Part shown: piece after piece, positions 42,511 to 55,019 of the stretch
Layout of the letters: every line of letters starts with the position of its first letter
Position numbering within the stretch: position 1 is the stretch's first letter
Assembly (NCBI RefSeq): GCF_018294505.1
Contig: NC_057807.1
Location: 268,234,552 to 268,298,551 of the forward strand
Direction: 5' to 3'
DNA: 64,000 nucleotides
Source: Triticum aestivum
Taxonomy: Eukaryota; Streptophyta; Magnoliopsida; Poales; Poaceae
Program-made: the position numbers and the translations under genes
Notes under the pieces: model-generated
Told to the model about the DNA's origin: nothing
The model's input: the letters and a program-made list of their open reading frames with translations, nothing else
Databases searched by the model: none

Positions 42511-45500
42511 ACAAGAAATCTCGTCCCGAGATTTAAGAGGGGAGTAAGGGGTAAAGTTCTGGTTACGATATTCTAACGGATCTTCTCGAAGAAGTTAATC
42601 CCTTTCGTTGATGTCTTCAATTCATTATTCCAATGCATCATGATAAACTTGTCATCATTTCTTCGGGAACCCCATCATACTTACGAAAGGATAAGGGGTA
42701 GCTCACTACTACATAATGCTTTTGAGGGAAACAATCTGGGGTTAACCCATGAATGAGTATAAGATTATCTCTCGAGTTGAACATATGAAATACATCGAGA
42801 GTAAGGTACGAAGGTAGAATAAGAGGTTCCAAGCGGATAGATAGTTGCTCGAAGTCTAAACCAGAGTGGGAAAGGGGTTTAGAGTAGCGAGAGTAAGTAT
42901 TGCGTCTGATACCAGAATAGACCACTAGGACGGTGGCCCGTGAATTACATACGAGGCCACGCGCGAGGAATAACTTTGGGAATAGGGGGTGTACAGGACA
43001 GTCAGGTTTCGATCCTGTGGAACTGTGGGTTATGGGCCCACCATGTGGTTTTTTTATAGGAGCAGTGACATCTTGCACGGTCATGATAGCAAGGCATGTC
43101 AGAGAGTACCATGTCAGTTATGTCGGCAACAGCGTTGGTACCAAGGGCGAGGGACGAAGAGAACCATTTTCCTGCTCGTTGCAACAAGGCGGACCAATAG
43201 GCAAAGTTCTCGTCCATCGGTGGCTACCAGAATGGCATCAACAATAGTAACATGGTCTTGCTGACAGAATTGTACACTGAGGTGTTTACATAAATAGGAG
43301 AATATCACTACTTAGATCATATAGATCACAAGAAAGGTTAAACCAACCAATGGAAAGGAAAATATGATTATCACATTAAACAGAACAATGGAAAGGAAAA
43401 TGTGGTTAAACACATGTTTCAGGGGTATATCCTTCCCAAGGACAAGCATAGCATGATACCATGACAGGATATAACGTAGAAAACCATTTAGGTAATGGGG
43501 AGAGGAATTTTCATGACATTACCCATACAACGGTGTTTTGGATAATTGATGAAGAAAACATAATATTTTGTTGCAAATGTTCTTATCGAAGATCGGAGTA
43601 TCACAGACATGCTTCGAGATAGCATTGACAAGGTCTTCAAGCAAAGATCAGACCTTGGATACATAAAGGATCCATCAGGAAAAACTTATTAAACAAGTCA
43701 TTCAATTTCCTCATGGAAGAATGGTTAACCTTGTTAAAAAGGAAACTATAACACTAGGTCCTCCGCCCAGGTGTGCTAGGCATGACATCACCTTACCGAT
43801 TCATAAGAGGACCAATGTTATAACTCTTGAAAATGTGCTCCAGCCATCATATCTGACCGGGATTCATATCTGATTAGTGTTAGGATATCTCGAACTCGGG
43901 ATGCCTGAGAAGAAAAGATGCAACACAAATTGACGAGATGACCATGTAAGATTCTCGGGAAATGAACTATGGGAGCAAGTTCCGAAACAAGAGCTCATCA
44001 TTAAATCAAGGAGAGGATGAGGGGGTAGCTGATGGAATCAGCGAGAATCCTCGAGATTTCCAAAAAGGTGGATTTCCACAGTTATGTGAACAAGGAGATA
44101 ACATTTGTCGGATCAAATGATAAAATGGTGTATGCTCAGGAGAACATACACAGTTAAACATTGGATGAGAGGTGCACCCGAAATATGGGCTGGGTTGCAC
44201 GACCAACGTCGGAATGATGATTCAATAATGAATAGTCTAAGAATGAACGACCAACCATTAACTTCAAAGCAATAGGGTTGCTAGAAGGGCAGAATCCAAA
44301 CAGCACCGCTCACTTGTTGGTCCCCCGGTTGGAATCAACACGTGGACCCAAGAAGAATGGTGATGGTGAAAAGTTTCACCATACCAAGAATTCTTAAGAG
44401 GTGGTGAAATTCTCACAACATTTTTGACATAAAAGGTGGTAATATTTCAAGGTAAAGAAGAACAATGCTAGGCAGCAAGGAACTCAAGGTACAACACAAA
44501 ACACGAACAAGTTTGTGTTGGAGGGAAGGCAATAAAGTGGCCGATGATAATACAAACCATCGAGGGGCAAGGATGGTATTTCCCATCAAGAATTCAATAG
44601 ATATTTTGGAAGAGCTCAGAATGTTGATGATGATCACGACAAATTTTGTCGAGAGGCTCCACAAAGATGTAATCTATCGGCGATGACATCAAGTTAAAGG
44701 AATTATGAAGCAAAAGGTTATTGGAACCATGGGTACGACACAAACTCAAAATCAAGCTTGTTGTTTAAGGTGAAATGATATGACGAGGAAAATCGACGTA
44801 AGCTTAGCTCATCGTCAAAAATTGTGCTCCAGGAAGAAAGGACCAGGTAGCATAGTTAAAATTTAGCACAAAATGATATAGCCGATCAGGCTAGGAATGA
44901 TGTGATGGAGTATTAAACTTCTCATCCACAATGTACTAGGAGTACTGAATCACAGGGGTGATTCGATTCACTAATCGGTGTTCTCGGTTGACGACAACCC
45001 AGAACCCGTGGAGTTACTATGACGGGGAAAGGCACTACTTCATCAGAAATGCATAAGATGCAGTGCAATCGGTTGATATCCTCGAGATACTAGGGGGGTT
45101 AGTACTCGAAGGTAGATCAAAATAGAGGTTGGACGGGTGCATTGATCTGTAGAGGACAAGTGGTTTAAATTGTCCGAGAAATGGAATCAAGTAGAAAATA
45201 TGGCCGGATCCATGATTGCAAAGGATCAATTCATAGATACCAAATGATATTATAACAAGGAAATAGTTATTATTACAAGAAGCTTCCATGATAGGATCTA
45301 CATCGTGTCCATGGGGATGAACACAAAGTTCAAGGTCGACTCCCACTTCTTCAATGCATAATCTTTCATTCACTTCTCGCGTTCGATGAAGTTGTAGTGT
45401 TGAAATTTTATCTGGCAAAATACCAGAAGGGTATGACTCGTGAAAACTTTTGAGTTCACGCACATTAAGGAAGGCATAGGTTCAACCCCTCGGGGCACCT

Positions 45501-46643
45501 TAGGAACATATACCACAAGCCTCAAAAGTAAATACACAAGCTCGAAAGCAGAGCTTGGTTGGCCAAGCAGAGGATACAATTTACCAAAGGCGGTATATAT
45601 CCTAGGAAAGGATCAAGGTTATTGAATATGAAGGACATTGTCAGATAAAATCCAACAAAGGATCTGGGGTGAGTATCGACACACAACCAGAGGAAGAAGC
45701 AAGGCAAAGACATTGGATTATAGAAACAACTGAATAACTTAGAGCTCAGTTGCTAAGGAATTATGATTTACAAAGCGAAGGATCAGAAGCAGACGCTCTG
45801 ATCAAGGATGGATAAGTTCAATAGACTTAGGGGCACAATCGACGACAATTTAATTGGCGAGAACCAGCTCATGATTAAAACGACGTCTGAGCCGGAAGGA
45901 TGAATTCTAGGATCTGTTTGAGGATTGCGAGCATTCACAACAAATCGAATCAACGGACTCAGAATGACAATGACAACGGATGTCAACAAGATTACTAGAC
46001 TTATGGGATTAACCATAATGCAAGCAATCAAGAATTTCAAGAGCAATAGGATGCTCAAGATTTTTGGAAGATCGAATGGTATTTCGAAAACTTTTGTGAA
46101 ACACATGAACAACTGTGAACGAGCGGGTACTCGATAAGTGGAATGAATTATCCGTACGTGTATTTATGTGGCTAGTAACTGCAAGGCAGTAGGCACAAAG
46201 TATTTTCGGAATATCCGAAGTATTTCAGGGTATCTTGTAATAACAAGAACAATTGGAAGGGAAGCTATGGACGACAAGTGTATGTAGTTATCCATAAGGG
46301 TTTATCGATGGTCGGGAATAGCAAAAGCGGTGGGCACAAAGTCTCGAGAGAATATGGAAGAGTGTCTTCGAAATCTTCTGGTGAAGCCGGCCATCAGCTG
46401 GAATGAAGGAGCTCTCCGGGATTGAGTATTTACGAGAACCTAGAGTTAGAGTTAGCAAAACCATTTAACCCGAATAGAAGAGAGATCAGAATCCTAGAGC
46501 ATAGACGAGGAGTAAAAGATCCTAATACCACCCAATGGCGACATGGGCCCATGGGCCGCACAGCTATATTAGTAAAAGTTTTTGCAATGTCTAGACTCGA
46601 CTTCGGCCAAGCAGTATGGAAGGGGGATTCCTACAGGCAGTCG
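42511..46643 (-). other. Element E interior, no coding capacity
   Basis: 4.1 kb with only short open frames, the longest about 148 codons, none with gag, protease, reverse transcriptase or integrase motifs on either strand. It has no strong internal repeats. I see nothing else in it that I can support. Confidence 0.65.
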
Positions 46644-46655
46644 GCTCTGATACCA
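46644..46655 (-). promoter_or_regulatory. Primer-binding site of element E (tRNA-iMet)
   Basis: TGGTATCAGAGC on the minus strand, three bases after the 5' LTR, is the complement of the 3' end of plant initiator tRNA-Met and the commonest plant primer-binding site. Confidence 0.85.
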
Positions 46656-46658
46656 ACT

Positions 46659-49600
46659 TGTGACGCCCTCGATTCAATCGTACAGTAATCATACATGCAA
46701 ACGTGTACGATCAAGATCAGGAACTCATGGAAGATATCACAACACAACTCTAAAATAAAAATAAGTCATACAAGCATCATAATACAAGCCAGGGGCCTTG
46801 AGGGCTCGAATACAAGTGCTCGATCATAGACGAGTCAGCGGAAGCAACAATATCTGAGTACGGACATAAGTTAAACAAGTTGCCTTAAGAAGGCTAGCAC
46901 AAACTGGGATACAGATCGAAAGAGGCGCAGGCCTCCTGCCGGGGATCCTCCTAAACTACTCCTAGTCATCGTCAGCGGGCTGCACGTAGTAGTAGGCACC
47001 TCCGGTGTAGTAGTCGTCGTCGACGGTGGCGTCTGGCTCCTGGGCTCCATCGTCTGGTCGCAACAATCGGGTAAAGAAAGGGGAAACAGGGAGAACAAGG
47101 CAACCGTGAGTACTCATCCAAAGTACTCGCAAGCAAGGAGCTACACTACATATGCATGGATATATGTGTAAAGGGCCATATCGGTGGACTAAACTGCAGA
47201 ATGCTAGAATAAGAGGGGGATAGCTAATCCTGTCAAAGACTACGCTTCTGGCAGCCTCCGTCTTGCAGCATGAAGAAGAGAGTAGACTGAAGTCCTCCAA
47301 GTAGCATCGCATAGCATAATCCTACCCGGCAATCCTCTCCTCGTAGCCCTGTTAGAGAGCGACCACCGGGTTGTATCTGGCACTTGGAAGGGTGTGTTTT
47401 ATTAAGTATCCGGTTCTAGTTGTCATAAGATCAAGGTACAACTCCAAATCATCCTATTACCGAAGATCACGGCTATTCAAATAGATTAACTTCCCTGCAG
47501 GGGTGCACCACATAGCCCAACACCCTTGATCCCATTTTGCCGGATACACTTTTCTGGGTCATGTCCGGCCGCGGAAGATCAACACGTCGCAGTCCCACCT
47601 AGGCACAACAGAGAGGTCAGCATGCCGGTCTAAACCTAAGCGCACAGGGGTCTGGGCCCATCGCCCTTAGCACACCTGCATGTTGCGAACGCAGCCGGAA
47701 GCGGAACTAGCCCCCTTAATACAAGAGCAGGCTTACGTTCCAATCCGGCGCGCGCCGCTTAGCCACTGACATCAGGAAGGCTTCGGCTGATACCACGACG
47801 TCGAGTGCCCATAACTGTTCCCGCGTAGTTGGTTAGTGCGTATAGGCCAGTAGCCAGACTTAGATCAAATACCAAGATCTCGTTAAGCGTGTTAAGTATC
47901 CGCGAATGCCGAACAGGGCCAGGCCCACCTCTCACCCAGGCGGTCTCAACCCGCCCTGTCGCTCCGCCACAAAGATCCACACAGAGGGCCGTTGGGACAA
48001 AGGTCCTTTCAGCCCCCAATCCGTGAATCACTCGCGGGTGCTCCACGAGCCGACCCGACTTTAGTCACCACATGTATCATGTATAAAGTACATAGTATAT
48101 ACCCGTGACCACCTCCCGAGTGATCACGGCCCGATAGTATAGCATGGAAGACGGACAAGAATGTAGGGCCACTGATGGAATACTAGCATCCTATACTAAG
48201 CATGTAGGATTGCAGGTAAAGGTATCAACAGTAGTAGCAAGGACAGGCTATGCATCAGGATAGGAATAACGGAAAGCAGTAACATGCTACAGTACTCTAA
48301 TGCAAGCAGTATAGAAGAGAATAGGCGATATCTGGTGATCAAGGGGGGGGCTTGCCTGGTTGCTCTGGCAAGAGAGAGGGGTCGTCAACTCCGTAGTCGT
48401 ACTGGGTAGCAGCGGTGTCGGTCTCGGTGTCTAGCGAGAGAAGAGGGGGAAGAAACAATAAATATTTAAGCAAGCAGATGCATAGCGGTGTAGGACATGA
48501 CAAGTATCGGTGCTAGAGGTGCCCTAACGCGGTATGAGGTGAACCGGTGAAGGGGGGAAACATCCGGGAAAGTATCCCGGTGTTTCGCGTTTTCGGGCAG
48601 AGGAGCCGGAGGGGGAAAGTTGCGAGTTCGATAGGTTAGGGGGGTGTGGCGGACGAACGGGTTGCGTATCCAGAATCGTCTCGTCATTCTAAGCAACTTT
48701 CATGTTGAAAATATTTTAATCCGAGTTACGGATTAAAACATATGATTTTCTAAAGATTTTATTAATTTCTGGAATTTAATGAATTATTTAATTAATTCGA
48801 AAATGAATTAATGACATCAGCATGATGTCATGCTGATGTCGGCAGTCAACAGAGTTGACTGGTCAACCTGACCAGTGAGTCCCACTGGTTAGTGACACAT
48901 TTTAATTAAATAGATTAATTAAACTAACCATAATTAATTAGGGGGTGGGCCCCTCTGTCATACTAACTAATTAGCTAATTAACAGTAGTTAATTAGGTTA
49001 ATTAATCATTAGGTTAATTAATCTTAATTGGTTAATTTAATCAGAATTAATTAAGTTAATTAATTAGTTAATTAATTTTATTATTTATTATCATATTTTA
49101 TATTATTTTTTAATTTTTTAATTCTTTTTTTAATTAAAACGTTCTGGGGCTGGGGCCCCCATGTCATTGGCCCCAGGGGGGCTAACGGGCGAATGGGCAA
49201 GCGGGCGCTGTTGCGGGCGAGGCGCCCATCGGGGCGAACCCGAACGGCGATGGATCACGCGGGAAGGACGCTGCCCGCCAGGTCGCGGGACATGGCCATG
49301 GCCACGGCAGGGCTCGCCGGCTGGCCATGGCAGGCGGAGGCGGACGCAGGGGGGCCGCGAAGAACGCCGGCCGGGAAGGCCAGAACAGGAGGACGTGACG
49401 GCGGGGCGAAGGTAGGCGGGCGTGGACTGCACGGCCAGGAGGCAGGCGACCGGGGCGCGAGCCCGACGCGTCGAGTGCGTGCGCGGCGTATGCCGCTGTA
49501 GTAAAGGGGGCAGAGGGGCTCCGGGGTGCCGAAGCACGGCAGTGGGCGGGCGAGCAAAGGGCGAGGCGGTTAGCAGAGAGGGCTGCCGCGGCAGACACGC

Positions 49601-50385
49601 GCGGCCACCGGGCAGCAGGGGTACGGCGTGGCGGAGGGGAAAGGGGAATGGGTGCGGCCACGGCGGAGCGTGCGCGCGATACGGCAGCAGAGAGGAGGGA
49701 GGGGAAAGCTCATGGGGGAATCGTAGGGAACGGGGCAGTGGGAGCGATGGAGGCCGGGGAGGGCCGTTGTGGAGGGGGACGGGGTCGACATCGACATGGA
49801 GGAGCAGGCTTGCGAGGTGGTCCGGCGAGGGGGTTCCAGGCGGCGTCAGTCGTGCGGCGAAGGGCGGGACAGCACCGGGCGGCGTCGACGGTTCCAGGCG
49901 GCGGTGGCCTCCTCTCGATCCCGATCTAGATCGGGAGAGAGGAGGGGGCGACGTGGGGAGAGTGGGGTGGATGGGGTTAGGGTTTCCCCCTGGTGGGGTT
50001 ATGGAGGGGGAGGGGATGGGCCGGTCGGTGTGGCCGAATGGGCCGGCCTGCTGGGCCGAAGCCCAGTGGGGCCTTTCTTTCTTTTTCCCTTTTTTGTTTG
50101 TTTCCTATTTTCTTTTCTTTTTTTAATTTACTTTCTTTTCTGTTTAAATCATTTTAAACCATTTAGGCATTTTATAAAAATGTGTTTGTTGCACCATAAT
50201 TACCTTTGTAATATTCGGCAACCACCAAACATTTTTGTTTTAATTTTTGAAAACTTTTATTGTTACCATTAATTTGAATTTGAATTTCGAACGGTTTCGA
50301 ATTATTGCGAGGATAGCAACAGTAACCGAGGTGTCATGGCATCATTAGCAGAGAATTACTGTAGCTTAATTATCCGGGCGTCACA
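46659..50385 (-). mobile_element. Element E 5' LTR
   Basis: 3727 bp with perfect 10-bp terminal inversion TGTGACGCCC/GGGCGTCACA. It is slightly longer than the 3' copy because of small indels, mainly in the AT-rich part near 48900-49130 and the tail near 50095. Confidence 0.85.
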
Positions 50386-50465
50386 ATTCTCCTCCACTAC
50401 AAGAAATCTCGTCCCGAGATTTAAGAGGGTAGTAAGGGGGAAAGTTCTGGTTACGATATTCTAAC
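50386..50465 (-). mobile_element. Extra 3'-interior fragment of an E-family copy
   Basis: 80 bp that match 42498-42577, the polypurine-tract side of E's interior, but lie outside the 5' LTR. Identity stops at ctaac, after which element F's interior resumes. This is what remains of a second, tandem E unit sharing the LTR. Confidence 0.75.
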
Positions 50466-50955
50466 ATAGCCCATTGATTAGCCTCGTTGATGTGAGATCT
50501 TCTCCTTTTTGTCTTCTCCACATAACCCCCATCATCATATTCTATTCCACCCATAGTGCTATATCCATGGCTCCCGCTCATGTATTGCGTGAAGGTTTAT
50601 AAGTTTGAGATTATTAAAGTATGAAACAATTGCTTGGCTTGTCATCGGGGTTGTGCATGATGAGAGAATTCTTGTGTGACAAAAATGGAGCATGACTAAA
50701 CTATATGATTTTGTAGGGATGAACTTTCTTTAGCCATGTTATTTTGAAAGGACATAATTGCTTAGTTAGTATGCTTGAAGTATTATTATTTTTATGTCAA
50801 TATGAACTTTTGTCTTGAATCTTTCGGATCTGAATATTCATACCACAATTAAGAAGAATTACATTGAAATTATGCCAAGTAGCACTCCGCATCAAAAATT
50901 CTCTTTTTATCATTTACCTACTCGAGGACGAGCAGGAATTAAGCTTGGGGATGCC
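50466..50955 (+). other. Element F interior, right of E, with polypurine tract
   Basis: AT-rich, non-coding. It ends in cgagcaggaattaagcttgg and ggatgcc directly before the 3' LTR; the aagcttggggatg part is the polypurine tract. The junction with 38790 is not continuous by a 5-bp duplication, so interior sequence of F has probably been lost. Confidence 0.6.
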
Positions 50956-52526
50956 TGATACGTCTCCAACGTATCTATAATTTTTGATTGCTCCATGCTA
51001 TATTATCTACTGTATTGGACCATATTGGGATTTATTTTCCACTTTTATATTATTTTTTGGACTAACCTATTAACCGGAGGCCCAGCCCAAAATTGCTGTC
51101 TTTTACCTATTTCAGTGTTTCGAAGAAATGGAATATCCAACGGAGTCCAAACGGAATGAATCCTTCGGGAACGTGATTTTCTCAACAGATATGATCCAGG
51201 AGACTTGGACCCTCCGCCAAGAAAACCACGAGGGTGGAGGGCGCCCCCCACCTAGGGCGCACCCCCTGCCTCGTGGGCCCCTCGAAGCTCCACCGACGTA
51301 CTCGTTCCTCCTATATATACCTACGTACCCCCAAACGATCAGATACGGAGCCAAAAACCTAATTCCACCGCCGCAACCTTCTGTGCCCACGAGATCACAT
51401 CTTGGGGCCTGTTCCGGAGCTCCGCCGGAAGGGGAATCCACCATGGAGGGCTTCTACATCATCACCATAGCCCCTCCGATGAAGTGTGAGTAGTTTACCT
51501 CAGACCTTCGGGTCCATAGTTAGTAGCTAGATGGCTTCTTCTCTCTTTTAGGATCTCAATACAATGTTCTCCCCCTCTCTCGTGGAGATCTATTCGATGT
51601 AATCTTCTTTTGCAGTGTGTTTGTTGGGACCAATGAATTGTGGGTTTATGACCAAGTTTATCTATTAACAATATTTGAATCTTCTTTGAATTCTTTTATG
51701 TGTGATTGGTTATCTTTGCAAGTCTCTTCGAATTATCAGTTTGGTTTGGCCTACTAGATTGGTTTTTCTTGCAATGGGAGAAGTGCTTAGCTTTGGGTTC
51801 AATCTTGCGGTGTCCTTTCCCAGTGACAGTAGGGGCAGCAAGGCACGTATTATATTGTTGCCATCGAGGATAACAAGATGGGGTTTTATCATATTGCATG
51901 AATTTATCCCTCTACATCATGTCATCTTGCTTAAGGCGTTACTCTGTTTTCTTGAACTTAATACTCTAGATGCATGCTGGATAGCGGTCGATGAGTGGAG
52001 TAATAGTAGTAGATGCAGGCAGGAGTCGGTCTACTTGTCTCGGATGTGATGCCTATATACATGATCATACCTAGATATTCTCATAACTATGCTCAATTCT
52101 GTCAATTGCTCAAAAGTAACTTGTTCACCCACCGTAGAATACTTATGCTCTTGAGAGAAGCCACTAGTGAAATCTATGGCCCCCGGGTCTATTGTCATCA
52201 TATCAATCTTTCATCACTTTATTATTGCTTTGCTTTTTTACTTTGCCTTTTTATTTTACCTTGCATCTCTATATCAAAAATACCAAAAATATTATCTATC
52301 ATCTCTATCAGATCTCACTCTCGTAAGTGACCGTGAAGGTCTTGACAACCCCTAATCGCGTTAGTTGCGTTGAGCTATTTGTTTTGTGTAGGTACGAGGG
52401 ACTCGCGTGTAGCCTCCTACTGGATTGATACCTTGGTTCTCAAAAACTGAGGGAAATACTTACTCTACTCTGCTGCATCACCCTTACCTCTTCAAGGAAA
52501 TCCAACGCAGTGCTCAAGAGGTAGCA
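50956..52526 (+). mobile_element. Element F 3' LTR
   Basis: 1571 bp, TGATACGTCTCCAACG to AAGAGGTAGCA, followed by GTTCA. The TATA motif at 51312-51319 (tatatata) is intact here. Confidence 0.88.
51312..51319 (+). promoter_or_regulatory. TATA box of element F 3' LTR
   Basis: tatatata in cctcctatatatacctacg, placed about 360 bp into the LTR. Confidence 0.45.
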
Positions 52527-52531
52527 GTTCA
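52527..52531. repeat. Target-site duplication of element F, right
   Basis: GTTCA, identical to 35599-35603. Confidence 0.85.
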
Positions 52532-52655
52532 CCTAGCAAAGTGTGAAATAGCTAGAAGCCCCCCCTCGTGTTGGCACGAAGGGAATCCTAAGCTATGAAT
52601 GCATGCCCCCCCAACCGAGGTTCACCTAACAAAGTGCAAAGTAGCAGCCCCCCCC
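52532..52655. repeat. 90-bp tandem repeat, right part
   Basis: It resumes the unit broken by F (cctagcaaagtgtgaaatag) and adds a third unit from about 52564, ending in a run of C followed by ACACAC. Confidence 0.75.
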
Positions 52656-53238
52656 CCCACACACACTTTCAGTCGGCGGGACAAAGAGGCATCTCACCAA
52701 GATGGATCGTAAAACGGACCAAGAATAATCCACCTTGGTCGTACAACCTCTCTCTCGTTGTTGGTCAAAGTGATGGTCGTCCATGCGACCCCAAATATGG
52801 GCTACCTCGCCAATAGTCACGCAAGTAGCTAGTCCCCGAAGACAACCACTGCATGCATGTGGCCCAAACATATATATGTAAGATGTGTGTTTTTAAATAC
52901 ACAATGGAACAACTTTGATGTGGCATCGTGATTTCGAACTAGAAATCCCCACACTGAGTGAGGGTTATTAGGATGATGATGCATATGTATGTTACACCAC
53001 ACTTCAAGCCGACGACGGGGATTCATGCATGCATGTGTGCATAGTATATGCTCTCAAACTTAATTAGGTCTCAATATCACCATGACCTATACTATGATAA
53101 CACGAACCAAAGGAAGAATTCGCCATGGTAACCAATCTTGTTGTCGGTCAAGGTGATCATGGATGTCCATGCGGGCCCATGAATATATAGGCTTGTCGCC
53201 GATAAACACACAAGGGATTGTACCATTCGAAGACAACC
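52656..53238. other. Non-coding flank with a degenerate 400-bp direct repeat
   Basis: About 52735-52848 and 53138-53238 share ggtcaaagtgatgg/ggtcaaggtgatca, gtccatgcg and the final gaagacaacc. No coding signal. The second copy is cut exactly after gaagacaacc by the LTR of element G. Confidence 0.5.
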
Positions 53239-53650
53239 TGTCGTGGAATTGTCACGACAGATGTCCTAGTGTGAGGACTTAGTCGTGAGGCCAACGCATC
53301 TATGTGGTAGCTTGAGAGGGGTTGAGCGGAATCGAGAAACACAACACAAGTCAAGGTTTTAGACAGCTTCGAGCCCCGGAAACATCATCCGGTAACAACC
53401 CTACATGCTATTTGTGGCTAGGTCTCATTATCATCACGAGGGAGTCGCCGTAAACCGACTCTCCTAGTTATGTCTAGCCCTTAAGATTATTTCCCCCCTC
53501 TTGGGGTGCCCTGCCCCTCCTTATATAAGTTGAAGGGGTGGGTTACATGTAGAGTCCAACTCGGATTAAGACTTAAACTATTCTGACTTCTCTTCATGGG
53601 CTTCTTAACGTCTTGGGCTTCATAACATCTCGGGCTTATAAACCCCAGGC

Positions 53651-53778
53651 GACTCTGTCTGCTAGGTTATGACTGTCTGCCGGGTTATGACTGTCTGCCG
53701 GGTTATGATTGTCTGCCGGGTTATGATTGTCTGCTAGGTTATGATTGTCTACCGGGTTATGATTGTCTGCCGCTTTAC
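53651..53778. repeat. 18-bp minisatellite
   Basis: About seven units of gactgtctgccgggttat with period 18 (starts 53671, 53689, 53707 and so on). Confidence 0.85.
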
Positions 53779-53797
53779 CATCTGTCTTAACATCTGT

Positions 53798-53945
53798 CGG
53801 GTTATCATCTGACTTAACACGTGCCGGGTTATCATCTGACTTAACACTTGCCGGGTTATCATCTGACTTAACACCTGCCGGGTTATCATCTGACTTAACA
53901 CCTGTCGGGTTATCATCTAACTTAACACCTGCCGGGTTATCAAGT
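53798..53945. repeat. 27-bp minisatellite
   Basis: Six units starting cgggttatcatctgac and continuing ttaacacctgc, period 27 (starts 53798, 53825, 53852, 53879, 53906, 53933). The core cgggttat is shared with the 18-bp array. The period is a multiple of three, so an accidental 9-residue repeat frame appears here. Confidence 0.88.
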
Positions 53946-54349
53946 CCCAGCCGAGTTATAACTCCAGTCGGGTCATACTGCGGGGTATATCCCCGACATT
54001 AGCCCCCAGTTTAATTTGGATTTATCCATGTTAAACTGATCTTGATCATCCTTAAGTCCTTGTCATTTCCTTCTTCTAGAAAATCCGGGTCAACAGGCCA
54101 GCTTCCTAATCAATTTGCTGACATTGGTTTGTCACAGAGAAATATTGTGAAGAATAATTCATTTGATTCAGCTCCCAATGCTTAACAAAAATATTGGTCC
54201 TTGAAATACTCATCTGATCTTCAGCCGACTTAAGGATGTAGAACTTGCCGATTTATCATTGCCAAAATTTCCGGTTTATAAATATTGATGGCACCGGGTT
54301 TTAGTTGTATTTAACATCAAGCTTGAATATATACCTCTTATACGCCTAT

Positions 54350-54730
54350 CACTTGTAGCCCCCAAGTCTTAAGAAGGTAGCGTAGCAACGACTTAAGACT
54401 TGCTTCAATATAAATGTCACCACCTTGAAGAAATCCAGGTTGTTCCTCTCAGTCACTAGTTATAAACTGAATATCCCATATATGAAGCCCCCAAGTGTCG
54501 GGTTGTCATGCTTGCAGCAACTTGGGACTTGAAACTACCTTATGTTCATAAAAATTTCAACCAGTGTAGCCCCCAAGGGTCGCCTCATTATGATGTGATG
54601 AGTCAAGTCTTCAATAAGGCTAGTAAAAATGACTTTGCATTAGCCCCCAAGTGTCATGGTGCATGCTTGCAGCGACATGAGACTTGCATATTTGATGTAA
54701 TATCAACTTGAATAATGTAGCCCCCAAGTG
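54350..54730. repeat. Dispersed agcccccaagt units
   Basis: The word tagcccccaagt recurs near 54356, 54486, 54568, 54642 and 54719, each followed by a similar phrase on ...cttgcagc.ac...gact. Spacing varies from about 75 to 130 bp. On the minus strand each would be a polypurine-like acttgggggct. Confidence 0.6.
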
Positions 54731-55019
54731 CCGAGTCGTAAGCTTGCAGAGACTCAGGACTATTCCTTCTATTGTATAAATAATTATATCCATTGTCCAG
54801 ATAATAATAACCATTGCGCTGAAGCGACTTTGAAAACCTCAATCATAATACTGGTTATTGATAACCATAATAAAAATCCAACCATGTTGGCTATTAAAGA
54901 TTTGAATAACATAACCCGGTTTGAAAACCGGTTCCTGTGATATTTGATCACACTGTTGGTTTACCAAGCTAGTGTAGTAAGGGTGATAACCCAAAATTTG
55001 AGCACTGGTAATTATCATA

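Larger units (their letters stand above)
38791..50465 (-). mobile_element. Element E: long-LTR non-coding element (LARD-like), minus strand
   Basis: On the minus strand: 5' LTR 50385-46659, primer-binding site for initiator tRNA-Met, interior 46643-42511, polypurine tract, 3' LTR 42497-38791. The LTRs are about 3.7 kb and the interior about 4.15 kb without recognisable gag or pol. This is the layout of large retrotransposon derivatives known from barley and wheat, mobilised in trans. A further 80 bp of the 3' interior lies beyond the 5' LTR (50386-50465), and no target duplication is found. Confidence 0.8.
35604..52526 (+). mobile_element. Element F: non-autonomous LTR retrotransposon split by element E
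   Basis: LTRs of 1575 bp (35604-37178) and 1571 bp (50956-52526) start TGATACGTCTCC and end GGTAGCA, flanked by GTTCA. A strong tRNA-Asp-type primer-binding site follows the 5' LTR. The only coding trace is a broken gag-like ORF; no protease, reverse transcriptase or integrase is present, so F would have depended on enzymes from a related element. Element E lies at 38791-50465. Confidence 0.85.
53239..53998 (-). mobile_element. Element G 3' LTR
   Basis: 760 bp with TGTCG/CGACA ends. It includes two adjacent minisatellites. The outer flank ends CAACC (53234-53238); the matching duplication is not in the window. Confidence 0.65.

Noticed and set aside
42638..46112. Short minus-strand open frames of up to 148 codons inside E
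   Set aside because: None shows gag, protease, reverse transcriptase, RNase H or integrase motifs, and they are not arranged as a broken polyprotein.
49422..50126. A 234-codon open frame in E's 5' LTR
   Set aside because: It is on the strand opposite to the element, in the GC-rich block, with overlapping frames and a low-complexity Gly/Arg-rich product; the other LTR does not keep it intact.
53763..54002. An ORF with repeated AGLSSDLTP residues resembling a repeat protein
   Set aside because: It is the translation of the 27-bp minisatellite in an LTR; a multiple of three keeps the frame open by accident, and it is antisense to element G.
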